Positions 36,894 through 46,542 of a stretch of 64,000 nucleotides of DNA are shown here, in pieces. The notes below the pieces were generated by a model. That model made no database searches and had not been told where the DNA came from. It saw only the letters and a list, made by a program, of their open reading frames with translations. The number at the start of each line of letters is the position of its first letter. The stretch's first letter is position 1. A program made the translations under genes and the position numbers. The stretch comes from Dokdonella_A sp014338185 (GTDB lineage Bacteria > Pseudomonadota > Gammaproteobacteria > Xanthomonadales > Rhodanobacteraceae). Location: contig SZOS01000004.1 in the NCBI GenBank assembly GCA_030263295.1, forward strand, positions 1 through 64,000, given 5' to 3'.

Positions 36894-37817
36894 GTGCGCA
36901 TCCTCGTACTCGGCGCCGGCGCGATCGGCGGCTATTTCGGCGCGCGCCTGCTCGAGCGTGGCGCCGACGTCGAGTTTCTCGTGCGCCCGGCGCGCGCGGC
37001 ACGACTGGCCGCCACCGGCCTGCGCGTGGTCTCGGCACACGGCGATTTCGCGCGTCCGGTGCGGGCGCTCACGCGTGCCGACGGCGCCCGCGACCTCGTG
37101 CTCCTCTCGTGCAAGGCCTATGACCTGGACGATGCGATCGCCGCGATCAGACCCGCGGTGGGGCCGCATACGCGGGTGTTGCCGCTGCTCAACGGGCTGC
37201 GCCACCTCGCCGCGCTCGATGCGGCCTTCGGTGCCGCGCGCGTGCTCGGCGGCGTGGCCCACATCTCGGTCACGCTCGATGCCGAGGGCACGGTCCGGCA
37301 CCTGGGCAAGCTCGAACGCCTCACCTTCGGCAGCCGCGACCGCGGCGTGCCCGCGCCCGTGCGCAGTGCGCTGCTGGCGCTGGGTCCGCAGGCGGTCGAG
37401 AGCACCGACATCCTCACCGCGATGTGGGACAAGTTCGCGCTCATCGCCACGCTCGCGGGCATGACCTGCCTCATGCGCGCTTCGGTGGGCGAGATCGTCG
37501 CCACCGCCGATGGCGCGGACCTGATCCGGCGCCTGCATGGCGAGTGCTGCGCGGTGGCCGCACGCAGCGGCCACGCCCTGCCGGCCGCGGCCGTGACGGC
37601 GGCCGAGGCGATCCTCACCGGCGCGGGTTCGCCGCTCAAGGCCTCGATGCTGCGTGATCTCGAACACGGTGCGCGCACCGAGGGCGAGCACATCCTCGGC
37701 GACATGCGCGCGCGGGCGGCCGGCTGCGGGCTCGATGCGCCACTGCTCGCGGCCGCGCTCACCCACCTGCGCGTGTACGAGGCCGCGCGGCGAGCGTCGC
37801 ACGCCTCAGCCGTGTAA
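36894..37817 (+). CDS. panE: 2-dehydropantoate 2-reductase
   Basis: NADPH-dependent ketopantoate reductase of 307 residues for pantothenate/CoA synthesis. The N-terminal Rossmann motif is RILVLGAGAIGGYFGARLLERG. Also present are SCKAYDLDDAI (with the family Lys) and MWDKFALIATLAGMTCLMRASVGEI, and the C-terminal SPLKASMLRDLEHGARTEG. The start is GTG at 36894, five bases after pilZ. Other ketopantoate reductase-like oxidoreductases share the fold, so the exact substrate is less certain. Confidence 0.88.
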   Translation: MRILVLGAGAIGGYFGARLLERGADVEFLVRPARAARLAATGLRVVSAHGDFARPVRALTRADGARDLVLLSCKAYDLDDAIAAIRPAVGPHTRVLPLLNGLRHLAALDAAFGAARVLGGVAHISVTLDAEGTVRHLGKLERLTFGSRDRGVPAPVRSALLALGPQAVESTDILTAMWDKFALIATLAGMTCLMRASVGEIVATADGADLIRRLHGECCAVAARSGHALPAAAVTAAEAILTGAGSPLKASMLRDLEHGARTEGEHILGDMRARAAGCGLDAPLLAAALTHLRVYEAARRASHASAV

Positions 37818-37866
37818 GCGGCGCTGGCGGTCGCTGCCGCGCGCATCGGTGCGCGTGTCCGCCGCG

Positions 37867-38301
37867 TCAGCGGCTGGCGGCGAGCGCGTGCTGGCGAATG
37901 CGCGCGAGCATCGCGGCCAGGCCGTTGGAGCGCGTGGGCGAGAGGTGGCGCGACAGCCCGATCGAGTCGATGAACTGCGGCTCGGTGGCGAGGATCTCGC
38001 TGGCCGGCCGGTGCGAGTAGACGCGCAGCAGCAGCGCGATGAGTCCGCTCACGATCGACGAATCGCTGGTGGCGCGGAACTCCAGGCAGTGCGCATCGCC
38101 GCTGGCGGCGAGCCACACCTGCGACTGGCAGCCGCTGACCTTGTACGCGTCGGTCTTGAGCTCGTCCGGATACGGCGGCAGCTGGCGGCCGAGGTCGATC
38201 AGGTACTGGTAGCGCTCGGTCCAGTCGCCGAACCAGGCGAACTCATCGGCGATCGCCGCCTGCGCGGCCTGCGCGCTGTCGCTGGCGGAGGCTTCAGTCA
38301 T
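37867..38301 (-). CDS. sufE: Cysteine desulfuration protein SufE
   Basis: Sulfur acceptor of 144 residues that takes persulfide from a SufS-type desulfurase. The sulfur-accepting Cys lies in KVSGCQSQVWLAA. YQYLIDLGRQLPPYP, and SIVSGLIALLLRVYSHRPASEIL also fit. It overlaps the cysS 3' end by eight bases, an unusual but sensible pairing of two cysteine-using proteins. It converges with panE. Confidence 0.92.
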   Translation of the reverse strand: MTEASASDSAQAAQAAIADEFAWFGDWTERYQYLIDLGRQLPPYPDELKTDAYKVSGCQSQVWLAASGDAHCLEFRATSDSSIVSGLIALLLRVYSHRPASEILATEPQFIDSIGLSRHLSPTRSNGLAAMLARIRQHALAASR

Positions 38302-39688
38302 CGGGCTTCACCACTTTCCAGCGCGGACCCTGTGCGGTGTCCTCGATCACCACGCCGAGCGCGAGCAGTTCGGCGCGGATGCGGTCGGCGCTGGCGAAAT
38401 CGCGCGCCTGCTTGGCCGCCACGCGCGCATCGACGCGGCGCTGGATCTCGGCGGCGTCGAGCGCGGCCGTGCCCAGGTCCTGCTTGAACCAGTCCTCGGG
38501 GTCCTGCTGCAGGATCCCGAGCAGGTCGGCGGCGCCGAGCAGCGCGGCCTTGGCGCGGCGCTGCTCCGCACCGGCTGGCGCACCGCGCGCCGCGGCGGCG
38601 AGGCCGGCGAGGATCGCGAAGGCCTCGGGTGTGTTGAGGTCGTCGCACAGTGCGGCCTCGACCGCGGCGGGCGCGACGCGTTCGCTGGCGTCCACCGCGA
38701 CATGGGCGAGGTCGCGCAGCAGCGTGTACCAGCCATCGAGCGTCGCGCGCGCCTGCGCCAGCGCCGCGTCGGACCAGTCCAGCGGCTGGCGGTAGTGGGC
38801 CTTGAGCAGCACCAGGCGCAGCACCTCGCCTGGGTACTGGTCGAGCAGCTCGTGCAGCACCAGCACGTTGCCGAGCGACTTGGACATCTTGCGCCCGTCG
38901 AAGGTGAGCATGCCGTTGTGCAGCCAGTAGCGCGCGAACGGCTTGCCGCCATGCGCGCAGGTGCTCTGCGCGATCTCGTTTTCGTGGTGCGGGAACATGA
39001 GGTCGTTGCCACCGGCATGGATGTCGATGGTCTGGCCCAGGTGGGTGGCCGCCATCGCCGAACACTCGATGTGCCAGCCGGGCCGGCCACGGCCCCAGGG
39101 GCTGTCCCAGCCGGGCAGGTCGGGCGTGGAGGGCTTCCACAGTACGAAGTCGGCCGGGTTCTTCTTGTACGGCGCCACCTCGATGCGCGCGCCCGCGATC
39201 ATGTCCTCGACCGAGCGCCCCGACAGCGCGCCATAGGCGGGGAAGCTGGCCACGTCGAACAGCACGTGACCGTCCGCGGCATAGGCGTGGCCGGCGGCGA
39301 TGAGCCGCTCGCACATTGCGATGATCGGTGCGATGTGCGCCGTGGCATGCGGCGTGAGGTCGGCCGGATCGGCGCCCAGGCGCGCCATGTCCTCGAGATA
39401 GGCCTTGGCGTAGCCGCTGGTGATGACCTCGATCGGCACCCCGGCCTCGCGCGCGGCGGTGTTGATCTTGTCGTCGACGTCGGTGATGTTGCGCGCGTAG
39501 ACGACCTGCGGATAGAGCCGGCGCAGCAGGCGCGCGAGCAGGCCGAACACGACCGGCGGGCGCGCATTGCCGATGTGGACGTAGTTGTAGACGGTGGGCC
39601 CGCACACGTACAGGGTGACCCGCTGCGGATCGAGCGGGACGAATTCCTCGACGCGGCGGGTCAGGCTGTTGTACAGGCGCAGTGGCAT
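38294..39688 (-). CDS. cysS: Cysteinyl-tRNA synthetase
   Basis: Class I synthetase of 464 residues. The HIGH-type motif is VHIGNARPPVV and the KMSKS loop is GRKMSKSLGNV. Zinc ligands fall in YVCGPTVYNYVH, WHIECSAMA and the HHENE stretch. The start MPLRLYNSLTRR has AGGGAAG about eight bases upstream. A longer frame upstream is excluded because the family starts at this strand. Confidence 0.96.
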   Translation of the reverse strand: MPLRLYNSLTRRVEEFVPLDPQRVTLYVCGPTVYNYVHIGNARPPVVFGLLARLLRRLYPQVVYARNITDVDDKINTAAREAGVPIEVITSGYAKAYLEDMARLGADPADLTPHATAHIAPIIAMCERLIAAGHAYAADGHVLFDVASFPAYGALSGRSVEDMIAGARIEVAPYKKNPADFVLWKPSTPDLPGWDSPWGRGRPGWHIECSAMAATHLGQTIDIHAGGNDLMFPHHENEIAQSTCAHGGKPFARYWLHNGMLTFDGRKMSKSLGNVLVLHELLDQYPGEVLRLVLLKAHYRQPLDWSDAALAQARATLDGWYTLLRDLAHVAVDASERVAPAAVEAALCDDLNTPEAFAILAGLAAAARGAPAGAEQRRAKAALLGAADLLGILQQDPEDWFKQDLGTAALDAAEIQRRVDARVAAKQARDFASADRIRAELLALGVVIEDTAQGPRWKVVKPDD

Positions 39689-39795
39689 CGCAGCTTCCCT
39701 GGAAGAACGCGAAATCATAGCAGTTGCGCCACGGCGGCCCGCCTGCGCGCTGCGGCTACGCGCCGCAGGCACGGGTCGGCCGGCTTAGGTCGGGG

Positions 39796-39820
39796 TTCAG
39801 CGATTGCGTGCTGAAATCGC
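39796..39820. promoter_or_regulatory. Two interlocked inverted repeats upstream of the 2TM protein gene
   Basis: ttcagc/gctgaa (39796-39801 and 39810-39815, 8-bp spacer) overlaps gcgatt/aatcgc (39800-39805 and 39815-39820). They lie in the 194-nt divergent region between cysS and the glycine-zipper gene. They could be an operator or alternate RNA hairpins in the 5' leader. No -10/-35 pair is clear. Confidence 0.3.
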
Positions 39821-39882
39821 CGCCAGCAAGCGTCATAGCCGTCATGCGGGAACGATCCGCAGCGGCCGATGCCGGAGGCGAG

Positions 39883-40416
39883 ATGAAGGTATTGAGGGTG
39901 GCGATCGCACTGCTGCTGGCGGGGACCCAGCCGGCGGTGGCACAGGATCGGGGTTACGTCGACGAGATGGTCAGCAACGCCAAGGTGGCGTGGGCCGACG
40001 TGCTGCGCGTCGATCCGGTGTACGACCGCGTGCGCGGACCCGCGCGCGAGGTGTGCGAGGACGTGCCGACAAGCCATCCCGTCGACGAGCGCGGCAATCG
40101 CGTGGCCGGCACCGTGATCGGAGCCATCGTCGGCGGCGCGATCGGCAGCACGGTCGGCAAGGGCGACGGCCGCCGCGCCGCCACCGTGGCCGGCGCGGTG
40201 GCCGGTGGCGCGATCGGCAACAGCGTCGCGCGCGGCAACGAGGGCTATTACCAGGGCGTCGAGCGCCATTGCCGCATGGAAGCCGGCCCGGCCGAGGAAC
40301 GCATCGTGGCCTACGACGTGCAGTACCGCTATCGCGGCGACGTGTTCATGTCGCGCCTGAACCACGACCCGGGCGATCGCGTGCGTGTGCGCGTGAGCAT
40401 CGAGCCGGTCGAGTAG
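39883..40416 (+). CDS. Exported glycine-zipper 2TM-domain protein
   Basis: Envelope protein of 177 residues with a cleavable signal peptide (MKVLRVAIALLLAGTQPAVAQ) and no lipobox Cys. The centre is a double glycine zipper (GTVIGAIVGGAIGSTVGKG and AATVAGAVAGGAIGN) closely matching that of the lipoprotein at 14808-15284. A beta-rich tail (YDVQYRYRGDVFMSRLNHDPGDRVRVRV) completes it. A GGAGG ribosome site precedes the ATG. The family (SlyB/2TM) sits in the outer membrane or periplasm; the exact role is unknown. Confidence 0.83.
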   Translation: MKVLRVAIALLLAGTQPAVAQDRGYVDEMVSNAKVAWADVLRVDPVYDRVRGPAREVCEDVPTSHPVDERGNRVAGTVIGAIVGGAIGSTVGKGDGRRAATVAGAVAGGAIGNSVARGNEGYYQGVERHCRMEAGPAEERIVAYDVQYRYRGDVFMSRLNHDPGDRVRVRVSIEPVE

Positions 40417-40437
40417 GCCGCACCCGCGCCCGTCGTA

Positions 40438-40466
40438 TTGCGCCGCAGCAGTTTTGCCGCTATGGT
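40438..40466 (+). promoter_or_regulatory. Promoter for the arginine-cluster leader
   Basis: TTGCGC (40438-40443) and TATGGT (40461-40466) are 17 bp apart, both fair matches to sigma-70 hexamers. Transcription from about 40473 would run through the short ORF and the intrinsic terminator into argF'. Confidence 0.55.
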
Positions 40467-40502
40467 GGCGCCCGTCACCCACGCACGATGCCGTCACCCA
40501 GC

Positions 40503-40607
40503 ATGAGCCTTCTGGTCGTCCAGCCGCCGATCCTGTCCAGCGCCCGCATGGCCGCTGGCATGACCTCGCGCGCGCGCCGACCGGAACCGAGCCATCACGC
40601 CGGGTAG
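40503..40607 (+). CDS. Possible leader peptide ahead of the arginine genes
   Basis: A 34-codon ORF beginning MSLLVVQPPIL and ending SRARRPEPSHHAG (an ATG at 40488 would add five residues). It lies between a plausible promoter and an intrinsic terminator. Three Arg codons (CGC, CGC, CGA) fall within four codons shortly before the stop, but the first part is Leu/Val/Ile-rich, so the regulating amino acid is not obvious. The bases of its last codons and stop (GCCGGGT, 40599-40605) can pair with the terminator's 5' arm. No strong ribosome site is seen. It could also be a chance ORF. Confidence 0.35.
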   Translation: MSLLVVQPPILSSARMAAGMTSRARRPEPSHHAG

Positions 40608-40640
40608 CCGATCGCGCGCTGTCGTTTCGATCTGGAATGC

Positions 40641-40669
40641 AAAACCCGGCCCTCGCGCCGGGTTTTTTT
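40641..40669 (+). terminator. Intrinsic terminator in the arginine-cluster leader
   Basis: cccggc/gccggg stem (extendable by A-T pairs to ten base pairs) with a six-base loop, then seven T. It lies about 90 nt before argF' and about 180 nt downstream of the proposed promoter. The upstream copy of GCCGGGT at 40599-40605 matches the 3' arm exactly and could compete for the 5' arm, as in attenuation. It might alternatively end the transcript of the preceding 2TM gene. Confidence 0.85.
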
Positions 40670-40758
40670 GTGGTTTTTTGCAGGTGCGCGACCTGTTTCG
40701 CGCGAACGATGCGGCAGCCGGCGACGGCTGCCTGCCTGGCACATGGCGGAGCCTGACG

Positions 40759-41778
40759 ATGCGGCATTTCCTCTCCACCCAGGACTGGTCACGCGACGAA
40801 CTGGATGCACTGCTGGCGCAGGCGGCCGCGTTCAAGCGCACGCCGGCCGGCACCCAGCTCGCGGGCAAGTCGATCGCGCTGCTGTTCTTCAATCCCTCGA
40901 TGCGCACGCGCACGAGCTTCGAACTGGGCGCGTTCCAGCTCGGCGGCCACGCGATCGTGCTGCAGCCGGGCAAGGATGCCTGGCCGATCGAGTTCGAGCT
41001 GGGCGCGGTGATGGACGGCGAGGCCGAGGAGCACGTGGCCGAGGTCGCGCGCGTGCTGTCGCGCTATGTCGACCTGATCGGCGTGCGCGCGTTTCCCAAG
41101 TTCCGGGACTGGAGCGTCGACCGCGAGGATCGCGTGATCCAAGCCTTCGCGCGTCACGCGCGCGTGCCGGTGATCAACATGGAGACGATCACCCACCCGA
41201 TGCAGGAACTGGCCCACATCCTCGCGCTGCAGCAGCATTTCGGCACCAGCGACCTGCGCGGACGCAAGTACGTGCTCACCTGGACCTACCATCCCCGGCC
41301 GCTCAACACCGCGGTGGCCAATTCGGCGCTGCAGATCGCCACGCGCTACGGCATGGACGTGACCTTGCTGTGCCCGACGCCCGAGTACCTGCTCGATGCG
41401 CGCTACATGGAGCACGCGCGGCGCAACGTCGCCGCACACGGCGGCTCGCTGTCGATCAGCCACGACCCACAGGCCGCCTATCGCGGCGCGCACGTGGTGT
41501 ACGCCAAGAGCTGGGGCGCGCTGGCATATTTCGGCCGCTGGGAGCAGGAGCAGCCGATCCGTGACGCGCACCGGCATTTCATCGTCGACGAAGCCAAGAT
41601 GGCGCTGACCGACCATGGCGTGTTCAGCCACTGCCTGCCGCTGCGGCGCAACGTCAAGGCCACCGACGCGGTCATGGACGCGGCCTCTTGCATCGCCATC
41701 GACGAGGCCGAGAACCGCCTGCACGTGCAGAAGGCGGTGATGGCCAGCCTCGCCGCGCAGCCACGCGGCGCGGCCTGA
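40759..41778 (+). CDS. argF': N-acetylornithine carbamoyltransferase
   Basis: Carbamoyltransferase of 339 residues that acts on N-acetyl-L-ornithine to give N-acetylcitrulline. It carries the carbamoyl-phosphate motif FNPSMRTRTSFELGAF, then FQLGGHAIVLQPGKDAWPIEF and METITHPMQELAH. HCLPLRRNVKATDAV contains the Lys that is carboxylated in the Xanthomonas enzyme. This differs from ornithine carbamoyltransferase (which has the SMG loop), so the acetylated pathway is used. The start MRHFLSTQDWS at 40759 is the family start. It heads the arginine cluster. Confidence 0.94.
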   Translation: MRHFLSTQDWSRDELDALLAQAAAFKRTPAGTQLAGKSIALLFFNPSMRTRTSFELGAFQLGGHAIVLQPGKDAWPIEFELGAVMDGEAEEHVAEVARVLSRYVDLIGVRAFPKFRDWSVDREDRVIQAFARHARVPVINMETITHPMQELAHILALQQHFGTSDLRGRKYVLTWTYHPRPLNTAVANSALQIATRYGMDVTLLCPTPEYLLDARYMEHARRNVAAHGGSLSISHDPQAAYRGAHVVYAKSWGALAYFGRWEQEQPIRDAHRHFIVDEAKMALTDHGVFSHCLPLRRNVKATDAVMDAASCIAIDEAENRLHVQKAVMASLAAQPRGAA

Positions 41779-41828
41779 CACCGCATCCGCACCCATCGAC
41801 CCCACCGCCCACCGCGCAGGAATCCAGC

Positions 41829-43046
41829 ATGTCCGCCCACGCCTCCAACGGTCCCATCGTGCTCGCCTTTTCGGGCGGCCTCGACACCAGCTTCTGCGTG
41901 CCCTGGCTCAAGGAGCGTGGCTGGGAAGTGCACACGGTGTTCGCCGACACCGGCGGCGTCGATGCCGACGAACGCGCCTACATCGAACGCCGCGCGCAGG
42001 AACTGGGCGTGGCTTCGCACCGCACGATCGACGGCGGGCCCGCGCTGTGGCAGCACTTCGTCAAGCCGTTCGTGTGGGCGGGCGAGGGCTACCAGGGCCA
42101 GTATCCGCTGCTGGTGTCGGACCGCTACCTCATCGTGGACGCCGCGCTCGCGCGCGCGGCGCAGCTGGGCACGCGGGCGATCGCGCATGGCTGCACCGGC
42201 ATGGGCAATGACCAGGTGCGCTTCGACCTCGCGGTCAAGGCGCAGGGCGAGTACACGATCGTGGCGCCGATCCGCGAGATCCAGAAGGAGCACACCCACA
42301 CGCGCGCCTATGAGCAGCAGTACCTGGAGCAGCGCGGCTTCGAGGTGCGTGCCAAGCAGAAGGCCTACACCATCAACGAGAACCTGCTCGGCCTGACGCT
42401 GTCGGGCGGCGAGATCGACCGCTGGCAGGCGCCGGGCGCGGGCGCGGCGGGGTGGTGCCGGCCGCGCGAGCAGTGGCCGACCGCACCGCTGCAGCTGCGT
42501 CTGCGCTTCGTGCACGGCGAGGCGGTCGCGCTCGACGGCGAGGCACTGCCCGGGCCGGCGCTGCTGGCCCGCCTCAATGGGTTGTTGGCCGCCTACGGCG
42601 TGGGCCGCGGCATCTACACCGGCGACACCACGATCGGCCTCAAGGGGCGCATCATTTTCGAGGCGCCCGGCCTCATCGCCCTGCTCACCGCGCATCGCGC
42701 GCTCGAGGAATCGGTGCTGACCAAGCAGCAGAACCGCTTCAAGCCCGAGGTTGCGCGCAAGTGGATCGAGCTGGTCTACGAGGGCTTCTTCCACGATCCG
42801 CTCAAGGCCGACCTCGAGGCATTCCTTGCCTCGAACCAGCGCATGGTCAACGGCGAGGTGGTGCTGCACAGCCATGGCGGCAGTGTCGGCGCGATCGCGG
42901 TCGAATCCCCGCACCTGCTCCACGCCAAGGGCGCCACCTACGCCCAGTCGGCCGACTGGGGCGTGGCCGAGGCCGAGGGTTTCATCAAGCTCTACGGCAT
43001 GAGCTCGACGCTGTGGGCGCAGGTCAACGCCGGCGACGCGACATGA
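41829..43046 (+). CDS. argG: Argininosuccinate synthase
   Basis: ATP-dependent ligase of 405 residues joining citrulline and aspartate. It has the PP-motif LAFSGGLDTSFCVPWL, then YPLLVSDRYLI, AHGCTGMGNDQVRFD, the TINENLLGLTLSGGEIDRW region and GRIIFEAPG. The start MSAHASNG has AGGA upstream. It overlaps argE by four bases. The product order argF'-argG-argE is the acetyl-citrulline route. Confidence 0.94.
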   Translation: MSAHASNGPIVLAFSGGLDTSFCVPWLKERGWEVHTVFADTGGVDADERAYIERRAQELGVASHRTIDGGPALWQHFVKPFVWAGEGYQGQYPLLVSDRYLIVDAALARAAQLGTRAIAHGCTGMGNDQVRFDLAVKAQGEYTIVAPIREIQKEHTHTRAYEQQYLEQRGFEVRAKQKAYTINENLLGLTLSGGEIDRWQAPGAGAAGWCRPREQWPTAPLQLRLRFVHGEAVALDGEALPGPALLARLNGLLAAYGVGRGIYTGDTTIGLKGRIIFEAPGLIALLTAHRALEESVLTKQQNRFKPEVARKWIELVYEGFFHDPLKADLEAFLASNQRMVNGEVVLHSHGGSVGAIAVESPHLLHAKGATYAQSADWGVAEAEGFIKLYGMSSTLWAQVNAGDAT

Positions 43047-44140
43047 GCGAACTGCTCACCGCCACGCTCGACCACCTGCGCGCGCTGGTGGCGTTCGATA
43101 CGCGCAATCCGCCGCGCGCGATCGACGGCGGCGGCATCTTCGCTTACCTGCGCGCGAACCTGCGCGGCTTCGACTGCGAGCTGCACGACCACGGCGCGGG
43201 CGCGGTCAGCCTGCTCGCGCGGCGCGGGCGGCCGCGCATCCTGTTCAACGTGCACCTGGATACGGTGCCGGACTCGCCGCACTGGAGCGCCGACCCGTTT
43301 GCGCTGCGCGTGGACGGCACGCGTGCGCTGGGCCTGGGCGCCTGCGACATCAAGGGCGCCGCGGCGGGCCTGCTGGCCGCGGCGCAAGCCAGCGCGGGGG
43401 ATGCCGCGTTCCTGTTCACGAGCGACGAGGAGGCCAACGATGCACGCTGCATCGCGGCGTTCCTGCGCCAACAACACGATTACGACGCGGTGATCGTGGC
43501 CGAGCCCACCTGCGCCAAGGCCGTGCTCGCCCATCGCGGCATCAGCTCGCTGCTCGTCGGCTTCGCCGGTCGCGCCGGCCATGCCTCGGCCGCGCAGCAG
43601 GCCGGCGACAGCGCGGTGCACCAGGCCGTGTGCTGGGGCGCGCGCGCGCTCGGGCTCGCGGCCGGCTTCGCCGACGAGCAGTTCGGCGACCTGCGCGGAC
43701 TGCGTTTCAACATCGGCCGCATCGAAGGCGGCATCAAGGCCAACGTGATCGCGCCCGAGGCCGAACTGCGCCTGGGCATGCGGCCGCTGCCGTCGATGGA
43801 TGTCGACGCGCTGCTCGCCCGGCTGCGCGACTGCGCCGAGGTCGTGCCCGCGCGCCTGGTCGAGACCTTCCGCGGACCATCCTTGCCCGCGGGCGCGCCG
43901 GCGCAGGCTGAGGCGCGGCGCGAGGCTGCGCAGCGCGTGGCGACATCGCTGGCGCTGCCGCTCGGCGCCGCCGTGGACTTCTGGACCGAGGCCGCCCTGT
44001 TTTCGCAGGCCGGACTCACCGCCTTCGTGTATGGCCCGGGCGACATCGCCCAGGCGCACAGCGCCGACGAGTGGGTCGCGCTGGAGCAACTCGAACAATA
44101 CGCCCGCACCTGCCACCGCCTGCTGGAGACCCGATCATGA
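43043..44140 (+). CDS. argE: M20 deacetylase, probable N-acetylcitrulline deacetylase (ArgE-like)
   Basis: Metallopeptidase-fold deacetylase of 365 residues. Metal ligands are seen in NVHLDTVPDS, GACDIKGAAAG, TSDEEANDARC (catalytic Glu and ligand) and a terminal DIAQAHSADEWV. Because the cluster contains N-acetylornithine carbamoyltransferase, the likely substrate is N-acetylcitrulline rather than N-acetylornithine, as known for Xanthomonas. It overlaps argG by four bases (ATGA). Confidence 0.88.
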   Translation: MSELLTATLDHLRALVAFDTRNPPRAIDGGGIFAYLRANLRGFDCELHDHGAGAVSLLARRGRPRILFNVHLDTVPDSPHWSADPFALRVDGTRALGLGACDIKGAAAGLLAAAQASAGDAAFLFTSDEEANDARCIAAFLRQQHDYDAVIVAEPTCAKAVLAHRGISSLLVGFAGRAGHASAAQQAGDSAVHQAVCWGARALGLAAGFADEQFGDLRGLRFNIGRIEGGIKANVIAPEAELRLGMRPLPSMDVDALLARLRDCAEVVPARLVETFRGPSLPAGAPAQAEARREAAQRVATSLALPLGAAVDFWTEAALFSQAGLTAFVYGPGDIAQAHSADEWVALEQLEQYARTCHRLLETRS

Positions 44141-44226
44141 ACCTGCAATCCGTGCTTGCCACGCTCGACCAGGCCCTCGCCGTCCGCCGCGACGATCGGG
44201 GGTCGCTTCCGATCCGCACATGCTGA
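44137..44226 (+). CDS. Short ORF coupled to argE, unknown
   Basis: A 29-codon ORF starting in the argE stop (ATGA overlap) and ending 13 nt before the argB/A start: MNLQSVLATLDQALAVRRDD and nine more residues. It fills an otherwise unusual 99-nt gap. The N-terminal ten residues loosely resemble the start of M20 dipeptidases, so it may be the stump of a deleted gene, or a leader that couples translation. There is no evidence for a product. Confidence 0.3.
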   Translation: MNLQSVLATLDQALAVRRDDRGSLPIRTC

Positions 44227-44239
44227 GCGGCCGCTGACG

Positions 44240-45594
44240 ATGACCGACCTGCGCCTCACCATCCTGCGCCTGCTGTCCAACATGGCCAGCACCAAGGAGA
44301 TCCAGCAGTACCTCAAGCGCTTCTCGCAGCTCGATGCCGCGCGCTTTGCCGTGGTCAAGGTCGGTGGCGCGGTGCTGCGCGACGAGCTCGAGGCGCTGGT
44401 GTCTTCGCTCGCGTTCCTGCAGCAGGTCGGACTCACGCCGATCGTGGTGCATGGCGCGGGCCCGCAACTGGATGAGCGCATGCAGGCGGCCGGGATCCAG
44501 AAGCGCACCGTCGACAACCTGCGCGTGACCGATGCCGCAGTGCTCGCGATCGTGCGCCAGGTGATGCGCGAGGAGAACCTCAAGCTGGTCGAGGCCTTGC
44601 AGGCCCAGGGCGTGCGCGCGACCGCGATCCAGTCGGGCGTGTTCGAAGCCGAGTTCCTCGACCGCGACGTGTACGGCCTGGTCGGCCGCGTGGTGCGCGT
44701 GGACACCGATGGCATCCAGGCCGCGATCAAGGTCGGCTCCATCCCCGTGATCGCCTCGCTGGCCGAGACGCGTGAGGGGCAGATCGTCAACGTCAATGCC
44801 GACTTCGCCGCCAACGAGCTGGTGCAGGTGCTGCAGCCGTACAAGATCGTGTTTCTGACCGGCACCGGCGGCCTGCTCGACGAGCACGGCAAGGTCATCG
44901 ATTCGATCAACCTGTCCACCGAGTACGAGCACCTGCTCGCCCAGCCGTGGCTGGGTGGCGGCATGCGCGTCAAGCTCGAACAGATCAAGGACCTGCTCGA
45001 TGGTCTGCCGCCCTCGTCGTCGGTGTCGATCACACGCCCGGCCGAGCTGGCCAAGGAGCTGTTCACGCACAAGGGGTCGGGCACGCTGGTGCGGCGCGGC
45101 GAACGCGTGCTGCGCGTGCAGGACTGGGCCGCGCTCGACCTCGCGCGCCTGCGTGGGCTCATCGAGTCGGCCTTCGGCCGCGAACTCGTGCCCGACTACT
45201 TCGAGCGCACCCGCCTGCTGCGCGCCTACGTGAGCGAGAACTACCGCGCGGCTGTGATCCTCGTCGAAGCCGGCGGCCAGGTGTACCTGGACAAGTTCGC
45301 GGTGCTCGACGAGGCGCAGGGCGAGGGCCTGGGCCGCGCGGTATGGCAGGTCATGCGCGAGGAGACGTCGTCGCTGTTCTGGCGTTCGCGCCACGGCAAT
45401 GCGATCAATGCGTTCTACTACGGCGAGAGCGATGGCTGCCTGCGCCTGCCGCGCTGGCGCGTGTTCTGGTACGGGCTGGGCGATTTCACCGCGATCCAGC
45501 GCTGCGTCGCACTGGGCGAGGCGCGCCCGGCCACGCTGCTGGATGCGCCCGCGGCCGCGGTCAGGACCCATGCCGGGGAGGCAGTGCGCGAGCC

Positions 45595-45598
<4 letters not shown>
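44240..45598 (+). CDS. argB: Bifunctional N-acetylglutamate synthase/kinase
   Basis: Fused enzyme of 452 residues. The N-terminal amino acid kinase domain (about 1-290) has VVKVGGAVLRDELE, VVHGAGPQLDERM, NVNADFAANELVQVL and GMRVKLEQIKDLL. The C-terminal part (about 300-440) is a GNAT acetyltransferase of the vertebrate-type NAGS, with YRAAVILVEAGGQVYLDKFAVLDEAQGEGLG split by the acetyl-CoA loop GLGRAVW and LFWRSRHGN. Together they make and phosphorylate N-acetylglutamate, and in the Xanthomonas type are feedback inhibited by arginine. The start MTDLRLTIL is chosen; MASTKEIQ at 44282 is a weaker option. It overlaps argC by four bases. Confidence 0.93.

Positions 45599-46534
<936 letters not shown>

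Positions 46535-46542
<8 letters not shown>

Noticed and set aside
39804..40502. A frame of about 230 codons running into the short ORF before argF'
   Set aside because: It is an alternative frame of the 2TM protein gene, Arg-rich without motifs. Only the part after the stop of that gene is worth considering as a leader ORF.
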